From Sulfurovum sp. (lineage in GTDB: Bacteria > Campylobacterota > Campylobacteria > Campylobacterales > Sulfurovaceae): DNA of 12,907 nt. Both the position numbers and the translations under genes were made by a program. The notes beneath the pieces were generated by a model that worked only from the letters and a program-made list of their open reading frames with translations, ran no database searches and was not told the DNA's origin. The stretch spans positions 1 through 12,907 of the forward strand of contig JADGDL010000053.1 in assembly GCA_016744875.1 (NCBI GenBank), in the 5' to 3' direction. Below are positions 7,704-12,907 of this stretch, piece by piece (the first letter of the stretch is position 1; every line of letters begins with the position of its first letter).

Positions 7704-8942
7704 ATGATATATTTGAAGAGTATTTTGGTGTTTATTGTTATGGTGAGTTCACTGTTTGGTGCGAGGGTGACACATGAACAATGGGGGAAAGGTAAGACCT
7801 TTTCAGACTATTTGAGTTCACATGATATCTCAGTGAAATTGTTAGATACTATCTCAAAAGAAGATCTGAAATTCCTGAGTGAAATTCAGTCTTACTATAC
7901 ATACTACGAGTTAAAAAATGCCAAGGGTGACTTGCTTCAAACCCTGATTCCCATTAATGATGAGATGCAGATACATTTGTTCAAAAAATATCAAAGTGAA
8001 GCTTATGGTTTTGATATTATTCCCATCGAGTATAAAGAAGAGGAACACTTTGCAAAAGTGATCATTCAACAAAACCCTTATACCGATACGATGAAAACAG
8101 TGAATGAAAAAAAAGTGGCAGAGAGACTTGGTATGGCACTTAAAAAAGTGGTCAGTTCCAAAAAGTGGCGTAAAGGTGATGAAGTCTCTTTTATCTATAC
8201 ACAAAAAACACGTTTTGGCGGTTTGTATCTTATGCCTGATGTTAAAACCGTTTCTGTAAAACAGAGAGGAAAAGAGAAGTTCATCTTTGTGGATGAAGAG
8301 GGATATGGACATATGGAGGGGGGTAAAGCCTCTTCTTACACTAAAAGTGGAGACTATATTAAAAAAGTACGTGTAAAAACAAGTTCATCCAAATTTCGTA
8401 TGCCATTAAGACATGTGCGTATTACGTCAAAATTTACCTATAGAAGATGGCATCCTATCTTAAAACGTTATCGTCCGCATCACGGCACGGACTTTGGTGC
8501 AAGAAGAGGTACACCACTGTTGGCAGTCTATAGTGGAAAAGTAAGTTATGCAGGGCGCATGGGTGGATATGGTAAAGTCGTGAAGATCAAACATCCACAT
8601 GGATATGAATCTTTGTATGCACATCAAAGTCGCATTAAAGTGCGTCGCGGACAAAGGGTGAAAAAAGGTCAGATCATAGGATATGTAGGGAGTACGGGAA
8701 GAAGTACCGGACCACATTTACATTTTGGTTTGAAAAAAAATGGCAGATGGGTAAATCCTCAGAAAGTACTTAAGAAAGAGTCCCTCTCTAAAAAGATAAA
8801 ATATAGAAAGATAGTCATTAAAGAAGCAAAAGAACATAAAGCTAAACTGATGGAATTTATTAAAAATGAAAATGCTACTTTTCATGTCTGGGATAACAGT
8901 AAAAAAGGGATAGTCTGCTGTAAGGAGAAAGAAGCAATATGA
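7704..8942 (+). CDS. M23/LytM-family peptidoglycan endopeptidase, Csd3/HdpA-like architecture
   Basis: This 412-residue zinc peptidase probably cuts peptidoglycan cross-links in the periplasm. A signal peptide covers about 1-20, ending SSLFGA. Residues about 25-225 hold the accessory region, and the LytM domain spans about 235-355. Zinc ligands are H259 and D263 in RPHHGTDFGA and H340 in GPHLHF (338-341); H307 in LYAHQSR and H338 are the catalytic histidines. Size and layout match H. pylori HdpA/Csd3 and C. jejuni homologues that set helical cell shape, though the equivalence is inference. A basic tail of about 55 residues follows the catalytic domain. The start is uncertain: ATG at 7704 has only a distant AGAGGTAG, 12 bases away, whereas TTG at 7713 has AAGG 10 bases upstream and would give a compact signal peptide beginning MKSILVF. 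The stop overlaps the next start by four bases (ATGA). Confidence 0.92.
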   Translation: MIYLKSILVFIVMVSSLFGARVTHEQWGKGKTFSDYLSSHDISVKLLDTISKEDLKFLSEIQSYYTYYELKNAKGDLLQTLIPINDEMQIHLFKKYQSEAYGFDIIPIEYKEEEHFAKVIIQQNPYTDTMKTVNEKKVAERLGMALKKVVSSKKWRKGDEVSFIYTQKTRFGGLYLMPDVKTVSVKQRGKEKFIFVDEEGYGHMEGGKASSYTKSGDYIKKVRVKTSSSKFRMPLRHVRITSKFTYRRWHPILKRYRPHHGTDFGARRGTPLLAVYSGKVSYAGRMGGYGKVVKIKHPHGYESLYAHQSRIKVRRGQRVKKGQIIGYVGSTGRSTGPHLHFGLKKNGRWVNPQKVLKKESLSKKIKYRKIVIKEAKEHKAKLMEFIKNENATFHVWDNSKKGIVCCKEKEAI

Positions 8943-9508
8943 ATAAAAGCATCAAAGATTTTAAGTTACATCCTTTAGTAGAACCTAAATTTGTCTTAGC
9001 ATCATTTGCTACCTATGAACAAGATGGAGTGAAGAAAACATGGGAGATCGTCAATGCACATGACTCTGTAGCCATACTAATCTATCATAAAGAAAAAGAT
9101 GCTTTTGTGCTGGTCAAGCAGTTTCGTCCTGCTGTCTATTTAAACAATGAGAATGGGATGACCGTTGAACTTTGTGCGGGTATCGTAGACAAAGAACTTT
9201 CGTTGGAACAGATCGCTAAAGAAGAGATAGAAGAAGAGTGTGGTTATGATGTACCTCTTGAAAAGATAGAAAGGATCACAGCTTTTCATACTTCTGTAGG
9301 TTTTGCAGGCTCTAAGCAGGTCCTGTATTATGCCCAGGTGAATGAGAGTATGAAAGTAAGCGAAGGTGGTGGTATAGACCATGAAGATATAGAGGTTGTC
9401 TATCTACCGCTATCAGAAGCCAAAGCACTTATTTATGATGAGCATATCGCAAAAACACCTGGATTGATGTTTGCATTTATGTGGTGGTTTGAGCGAGTCC
9501 ATAACTAG
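8939..9508 (+). CDS. Nudix hydrolase related to UDP-sugar pyrophosphatase NUDT14 / ADP-ribose pyrophosphatase
   Basis: This 189-residue cytosolic enzyme should hydrolyse a nucleoside diphosphate linked to another group, such as UDP-glucose or ADP-ribose, using Mg2+. The Nudix box is at 81-103, running from GIVDKE to EEIEEECGY. Metal-binding glutamates E96, E99 and E100 are kept, but the usual Glu at box position 7 is Leu87 and the usual Arg at position 15 is Glu95. The context ELCAGIVD, the conserved GGGID at 143-147 and EVVYLPLSEA at 152-161 resemble human NUDT14, a UDP-glucose pyrophosphatase, as I recall its sequence. The closest bacterial grouping is the ADP-ribose pyrophosphatase-type family. 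The ATG lies inside the TGA of the peptidase gene, with AAGGAG 11 bases upstream, so translation is probably coupled. The next gene is convergent after only 10 bases, with no terminator seen. Confidence 0.85.
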   Translation: MNKSIKDFKLHPLVEPKFVLASFATYEQDGVKKTWEIVNAHDSVAILIYHKEKDAFVLVKQFRPAVYLNNENGMTVELCAGIVDKELSLEQIAKEEIEEECGYDVPLEKIERITAFHTSVGFAGSKQVLYYAQVNESMKVSEGGGIDHEDIEVVYLPLSEAKALIYDEHIAKTPGLMFAFMWWFERVHN

Positions 9509-9518
9509 ATAGCTCTCT

Positions 9519-10397
9519 TTAGTCACCGTCACAATATCTTTTCAGTAAACAATCATACGCTTCTATACGTCTGTCACGTAAAAAAGGCCAGATGTCTCTT
9601 ACTTCTTTTGTACGTTCGTGTGTGATGTTCGCATAGAGTATAGTTTCTGTTTTCTCGTCAGCTTGTGCTAAGATCTCACCTTGTGCACCACAGACAAAAG
9701 AGTTCCCCCAAAAACGAGTACCTTTCATAACCCCTGAAGTATCAGTCTCAAAGCCGACACGGTTGCATGAGAGCACAGGTATGGCATTGGCAATGGCATG
9801 AGATCGTTGTACAGTGATCCATGCATCCAGTTGTCGTGCTTTCTCTTCTTTGGAGTCTTCATCGAACCAGCCTATGGCAGTGGGATAGATAAGAAGTTCT
9901 GCACCTTTGAGTGTCATGATACGTGCAGCTTCAGGATACCACTGATCCCAGCAGATGAGTACACCAAGATTTCCTACAGAGGTTTGTATGGGCTCAAACC
10001 CTAAGTCACCCGGCGTAAAGTAGAATTTTTCATAAAACCCGGGGTCGTCAGGAATGTGCATTTTTCTGTACTTTCCTGCAACTGACCCGTCTTTTTCAAA
10101 GACTACGGCTGTGTTGTGATAAAGTCCTGCTGTACGTTTTTCAAAAAGAGAGGTGACTAAAACTATCTTATTTTCTTTTGCTACCTTGGACCAAAAAATC
10201 ACATCTTTTTCAAAATCATTGGCATAAGTAAAAAACTTGGTATCTTCACTTTGGCAGAAGTATTCTGTTTGGTGCAGTTCCTGCAGGACGATAAGTTGTG
10301 TACCACTTTGTGCAGCTTCCTTTATCTTGTCAGAGGTAGCTTGTAGCGTTTGTTCTTTTGTTTCATGATATTCTTGTTGAATGAGTGCAACTTTCAT
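9519..10397 (-). CDS. aguB: N-carbamoylputrescine amidase
   Basis: AguB hydrolyses N-carbamoylputrescine to putrescine, CO2 and ammonia, the last step of the agmatine route to polyamines. The 292-residue protein is a complete nitrilase-superfamily enzyme with the Glu-Lys-Cys triad: E40 in LQELHQTEYFCQ, K112 in YRKMHIPDDPG, and C149 in LICWDQWYPEAAR. PDDPGFYEKFYFTPGD (116-131) is typical of this amidase subgroup. WPFLRDRRIEAY lies at 270-281. The ATG at 10397 has AAGGAAG about 4 bases upstream. It follows aguA in the same direction across an 88-base gap with a possible RNA structure. As I recall, C. jejuni carries the same pair near Cj0947c-Cj0949c. Identification rests on triad context and on the neighbouring aguA. 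Confidence 0.94.
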   Translation of the reverse strand: MKVALIQQEYHETKEQTLQATSDKIKEAAQSGTQLIVLQELHQTEYFCQSEDTKFFTYANDFEKDVIFWSKVAKENKIVLVTSLFEKRTAGLYHNTAVVFEKDGSVAGKYRKMHIPDDPGFYEKFYFTPGDLGFEPIQTSVGNLGVLICWDQWYPEAARIMTLKGAELLIYPTAIGWFDEDSKEEKARQLDAWITVQRSHAIANAIPVLSCNRVGFETDTSGVMKGTRFWGNSFVCGAQGEILAQADEKTETILYANITHERTKEVRDIWPFLRDRRIEAYDCLLKRYCDGD

Positions 10398-10414
10398 TTT
10401 CTTCCTTCATATTT

Positions 10415-10484
10415 TAGTAAAAGCGATCAGTCGCTTGAGCTGACTGCTGAAGTCAACCTTTCAGGCTTTGCTCAAAAAGTACTA
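10415..10484 (-). promoter_or_regulatory. Potential structured RNA element in the aguA-aguB spacer
   Basis: Read as - strand RNA, this spacer can fold along nearly all its length. Outer stem UAGUA/UACUA joins 10484-10480 to 10419-10415. Inside, UUGAGC (10475-10470) pairs with GCUCAA (10440-10435) and encloses two hairpins: GCCU-GAA-AGGU (10466-10456) and UGACU-UCAGC-AGUCA (10455-10441). A third hairpin, GCGA-CUGA-UCGC (10434-10423), follows directly and ends in UUUU. The first hairpin uses a G-U pair that works only in - strand RNA. Loops UCAG and CUGA are complementary. The element lies between the aguA stop and the aguB ribosome-binding site. It could be an attenuator, a processing site or a regulatory leader, or partly chance. 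I do not recognise a named riboswitch class. Confidence 0.5.
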
Positions 10485-10485
10485 T

Positions 10486-11499
10486 TTAATGAGCGATGTT
10501 CATGGTGGAGCAGTGTAGACTTCCACCTTGTTCTATAAGTTTTAAACAGTTGACAGGAATGATCTCTTTTTTTGGAAATAATCCTTTAAATATCTCGTGT
10601 ACTATTGCGTCACTTTTATCACTATAGGTTGGGTAGACAAGCGCATCATTGGTGATGAGAAAATTGGCATAAGTAGCAGGTAATCTTTCTTTTTTATCAC
10701 TATAGATAGCCTCTGTCATAGGGAGTGCTATAAGAGTATAAGGTTCACCCTTTTTCGTTGTAAATGTTTTGAGTTGCTCTTCCATTTTTTGTAAGGCATC
10801 ATAATGCTCATCATCCCTGTCATCACATCTGACATAGACTATTGTTTTTGTGTTGACAAAACGTGCCAAGGTATCTATGTGGGAGTCAGTATCATCTCCT
10901 GCAAGATACCCATGGTCAAGCCAAAGAATGCTTTGGGTACCAAGATACATAGCGAGTTTTGCTTCCATCTCTTCTTTTGTAAGCCCACCATTTCTATTTG
11001 GGTTACAAAGACATGCGGAAGTTGTAAGGATGGTACCTTCTCCATCACTTTCCACAGAGCCTCCCTCAAGTACAAGATCGATACTTTTAAGCGGTGTGGT
11101 GCCCATATACCCTTTTTTATGTAATGTAGTATTGACAGTATTGTCAAGTGACGCATCAAATTTTCCACCCCAACCGTCAAATGTAAAGTCAAGTAATGTT
11201 TTCTCCTCTTCTTCTTTCACAGAGAGATACCCATAATCACGTACCCAGGTATCGTTAGTAGGTATCTCTATAAAGGTCATATTTCTGGTAGAGCAGAACA
11301 TAGAAGATATTTTTTCCTTGTTTTGACAAAGGATATAGACAGCTTCACTATAGGCAATGGCTTGCGCTATACGAATGAAAGGAGAGAGGGAAGCTTCTAA
11401 TTGAGAGGGATCATCAGGGTCATTCCAGTCTGTCTTTTCATGCGGAAATGACATGAGCACACACTGTTGTCTTTCCCACTCAGCTGGAACTCTCTTCAC
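10486..11499 (-). CDS. aguA: Agmatine deiminase
   Basis: AguA deiminates agmatine to N-carbamoylputrescine and ammonia, feeding AguB just downstream. The 337-residue protein belongs to the peptidyl-arginine-deiminase-like (pentein) family. Visible motifs are NDTWVRDYG (82-90), the acidic EGGSVESDGEGT (145-156), GDDTDSHIDTLARF (201-214) with catalytic His207, and the C-terminal GGSLHCST with nucleophile Cys330. Plant-type enzymes have GGGNIHC; the GGSLHC form here is a modest variant. The start is GTG at 11499, with AAGGA 8 bases upstream and sequence matching the family start (RVPAEWERQ). It heads the polyamine pair, transcribed away from alr. No clear -10 was found for it in the 72-bp divergent gap; TATAGC on the - strand at 11566-11561 is one weak option. 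Confidence 0.94.
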   Translation of the reverse strand: MKRVPAEWERQQCVLMSFPHEKTDWNDPDDPSQLEASLSPFIRIAQAIAYSEAVYILCQNKEKISSMFCSTRNMTFIEIPTNDTWVRDYGYLSVKEEEEKTLLDFTFDGWGGKFDASLDNTVNTTLHKKGYMGTTPLKSIDLVLEGGSVESDGEGTILTTSACLCNPNRNGGLTKEEMEAKLAMYLGTQSILWLDHGYLAGDDTDSHIDTLARFVNTKTIVYVRCDDRDDEHYDALQKMEEQLKTFTTKKGEPYTLIALPMTEAIYSDKKERLPATYANFLITNDALVYPTYSDKSDAIVHEIFKGLFPKKEIIPVNCLKLIEQGGSLHCSTMNIAH

Positions 11500-11524
11500 A
11501 ATAATGATCCTTTTTTCTTAAACT

Positions 11525-11563
11525 ATTGGCTATTGACTATGCACTATTAACTTGATTGGCTAT
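11525..11563 (+). repeat. Direct repeat ATTGGCTAT, two copies 30 bp apart
   Basis: Identical 9-mers sit at 11525-11533 and 11555-11563, start to start 30 bp, about three helical turns. Degenerate CTATT-like copies lie between them. The second copy runs into the putative alr -10 box. This could be a tandem operator controlling alr and aguA, or just a low-complexity promoter tract. Confidence 0.5.
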
Positions 11564-11566
11564 AAT
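11561..11566 (+). promoter_or_regulatory. Putative alr -10 box, implying a leaderless transcript
   Basis: A perfect TATAAT ends five bases before the alr ATG at 11572. With normal -10 to start spacing, transcription would begin at or within a base or two of the A of that ATG. No Shine-Dalgarno sequence lies before the ATG, which fits leaderless translation. No good -35 is seen at normal spacing; TTGACT at 11533 is 22 bases away. Confidence 0.5.
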
Positions 11567-11571
11567 CACTT

Positions 11572-12576
11572 ATGGCATTTATTAAAATCAATAAACAAAA
11601 TTTCTATCATAATCTTAACCAAATTGCACTAAAAACTGGCTCTGTAGAGAAGATAGCCATCGTCCTGAAAGACAATGCATACGGACATGGACTTGATACC
11701 ATGGCAAAACTTGCTTCACAGTTTGGCATTATACATGCAGTGGTTCGTACACGTAAAGAAGCAGAGTGTATCAGGGGTTTATTTGAGAGTATTTTAGTAC
11801 TTGGTGACAGCATTAGCAAAGAGAGTGTTTTTTCTTTTGCTATCAACAGTTTAGAGGATATTAAAAAGGCACAAAGAGGTGCAAAAGTAGAGTTAAAAGT
11901 TGATACAGGGATGCATCGTAACGGTATCGCTTTAGATGAGGTGGAAGAAGCATTAACCCTCATAAAAGAACAAGGATTAGAACTTGTCGGCGTTATGACA
12001 CATTATCGTTCTGCAGATGTGTTGAGCAGCGAATTTTTTTGGCAGCAAAAACGATTTGAAGCAGTAAAAGAGCGTGTAAAAAAATCAGGATTTACCAAAG
12101 TACGTACACATTCACATAATTCAGCATCCATATTACGAACAAAAAGTTTTGATGAAGATCTGGTACGTGTGGGTATCAGTGCTTATGGCTATAATGAACT
12201 TCCAGAGCCTTTTGATGAAGTGGTATTAAAACCTGTGATGACACTTCATGCCCAAAAAGTATCTACTAGAGTTTTGAAAGCTGGTGAGAGAGTAGGGTAT
12301 GGCGGAGACTTTGCTGCGTCTGAAGAAATGAGGGTCTCTACGTATGATCTAGGCTATGGTGACGGATGGTTTAGATACGAGAGTACAAAACCTTTTATGA
12401 CCGCAGAAGGTTTGCCTATATTGGGACGTGTCTCGATGGACTTCATCTCTCTTGAAACAGACAAAGAGATCGTTTGTGTGATGGACGATGCACAAGCTGC
12501 AGCCAAAGCATTTGGAACCATCTCGTATGAGATTATAACAACGTTATCTGAAAAGATCGAACGAACAGTAATTTAA
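11572..12576 (+). CDS. alr: Alanine racemase
   Basis: Alr is a PLP enzyme that converts L-alanine to D-alanine for peptidoglycan. The 334-residue protein has the PLP lysine K33 in VLKDNAYGHG and the catalytic tyrosine Y243 in GERVGYGGDF. DTGMHRNG (111-118), THSHNSASILR (179-189), DLVRVGISAYGY (196-207) and the C-terminal RVSMDFISLE (286-295) fit the two-domain fold-type III enzyme. It is somewhat shorter than the common 355-370 residues, with no sign of truncation. The start ATG matches the family N-terminus (KINKQNFYHNLNQI) but has no ribosome-binding site. The gene diverges from aguA, so its promoter should lie in the 72 bp between them, where TATAAT is at 11561. A lipoprotein gene follows after 14 bases, probably co-transcribed. 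Confidence 0.96.
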   Translation: MAFIKINKQNFYHNLNQIALKTGSVEKIAIVLKDNAYGHGLDTMAKLASQFGIIHAVVRTRKEAECIRGLFESILVLGDSISKESVFSFAINSLEDIKKAQRGAKVELKVDTGMHRNGIALDEVEEALTLIKEQGLELVGVMTHYRSADVLSSEFFWQQKRFEAVKERVKKSGFTKVRTHSHNSASILRTKSFDEDLVRVGISAYGYNELPEPFDEVVLKPVMTLHAQKVSTRVLKAGERVGYGGDFAASEEMRVSTYDLGYGDGWFRYESTKPFMTAEGLPILGRVSMDFISLETDKEIVCVMDDAQAAAKAFGTISYEIITTLSEKIERTVI

Positions 12577-12590
12577 ACTAAGGAAAAAAT

Positions 12591-12907
12591 ATGACTAAAC
12601 TCAAATATACACTTTTACTCACAGCAACGGCTACCCTTTTTGTGGGATGTACAGGAGCAGAACCAACTTTGAATGCAAATGATACGATGATAGTGAAGGA
12701 CATCAATGGAAAAAGTTATACGATACCTAAAGGTACAAGCCATACACGTGAAGCAGTCACTCCTAAGGCGATCAAGTTTTACAAAAAAATAGGTGTGAGC
12801 AACTGTAAAGACGGTGATATCACCTGGGAAGAAGAAAAAACAGCTGAAGCGATAAACAACATACTAAGAAGTGGTACAAAAGAAGAGGGTATTGCACTGT
12901 ACCGTAA
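12591..12907 (+). CDS. Putative lipoprotein of unknown function, 3' end beyond the window
   Basis: ATG at 12591 has AAGGA six bases upstream and opens a frame that stays open for 105 full codons to the window end. It begins MTKLKYT, then a hydrophobic run ending LFVGC, a plausible lipobox with Cys20, so it should be a signal-peptidase-II lipoprotein attached to the inner or outer membrane. After the cysteine come a polar linker, a short segment KDINGKSYTIPKGTSHTREA (37-56), and FYKKIGVSNCKDGDITWEE (64-82), with a second cysteine at 73. I do not recognise a family. Being 14 bases behind alr suggests co-transcription, though that does not define function. Confidence 0.8.
   Translation, partial: MTKLKYTLLLTATATLFVGCTGAEPTLNANDTMIVKDINGKSYTIPKGTSHTREAVTPKAIKFYKKIGVSNCKDGDITWEEEKTAEAINNILRSGTKEEGIALYR

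Noticed and set aside
9509..9518. Terminator between the convergent Nudix and aguB genes
   Set aside because: Only 10 bases separate them, and no GC-rich stem with a T-run is seen there on either strand.
10365..10410. Short out-of-frame upstream ORF starting at the ATG at 10410 and overlapping the aguB start
   Set aside because: It has no ribosome-binding site of its own, and its codons form the aguB Shine-Dalgarno region. It is most likely chance.
10421..10436. Simple rho-independent terminator (AAGCGA-TCAG-TCGCTT) between aguA and aguB
   Set aside because: The stem is short and the U-run is only four before it is interrupted. Partial attenuation is possible, but a full terminator would cut off aguB, which has no other promoter that I can see.
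10398..10484. Hammerhead ribozyme or guanidine-II riboswitch in the spacer
   Set aside because: CUGA stretches occur, but the hammerhead core CUGANGA with GAAA does not, and the loops are not the ACGR tetraloops of guanidine-II.

Overview
This window looks like ordinary chromosome from a Campylobacterota (epsilonproteobacterial) bacterium. A free-living relative such as Sulfurovum or Sulfurimonas fits best, though the genus is inferred. Four things suggest it: an IspG with the NAIGEAKHAD variant of its last iron-sulfur motif, a short ComEC without a beta-lactamase domain, a PgbA-type secreted protein, and the gene order comEC / yihY / glcD / pgbA-like / M23 peptidase. As I recall, that order matches C. 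jejuni Cj1211-Cj1215. The sequence is AT-rich, tightly packed, and uses 1- and 4-base stop/start overlaps.

Layout. Bases 1-4716 (+ strand) hold the 3' part of ispG, then dnaB starting inside the ispG stop codon, then comEC. dnaB is split at its Walker A lysine by a 344-residue in-frame intein with a LAGLIDADG homing endonuclease (1562-2593). Bases 4666-7591 (- strand) read in the order pgbA-like, glcD, yihY; yihY runs 51 bp into the 3' end of comEC. A 112-bp divergent promoter region (7592-7703) separates this from bases 7704-9508 (+), which hold an M23/LytM peptidase overlapping a UDP-sugar-pyrophosphatase-like Nudix hydrolase. Bases 9519-11499 (-) hold aguA then aguB, the two steps from agmatine to putrescine. 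The 88-base gap between them can be folded almost completely as RNA. A 72-bp divergent region (11500-11571) leads to alr (+) and a lipoprotein gene cut by the window end.

How the genes fit together. IspG makes isoprenoid precursors. DnaB is the replicative helicase and needs protein splicing to restore its ATPase site. ComEC is the DNA-uptake channel. GlcD oxidises a 2-hydroxy acid. AguA and AguB make putrescine. Alr supplies D-alanine for peptidoglycan, and the M23 enzyme trims peptidoglycan.

The signals most worth a second look are the DnaB intein with intact splicing and endonuclease motifs, the structured aguA-aguB spacer, and an alr promoter whose -10 box lies only five bases before the start codon, which implies a leaderless mRNA. 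I saw no phage, IS element, CRISPR, rRNA or tRNA, and no clear multi-gene novel system.
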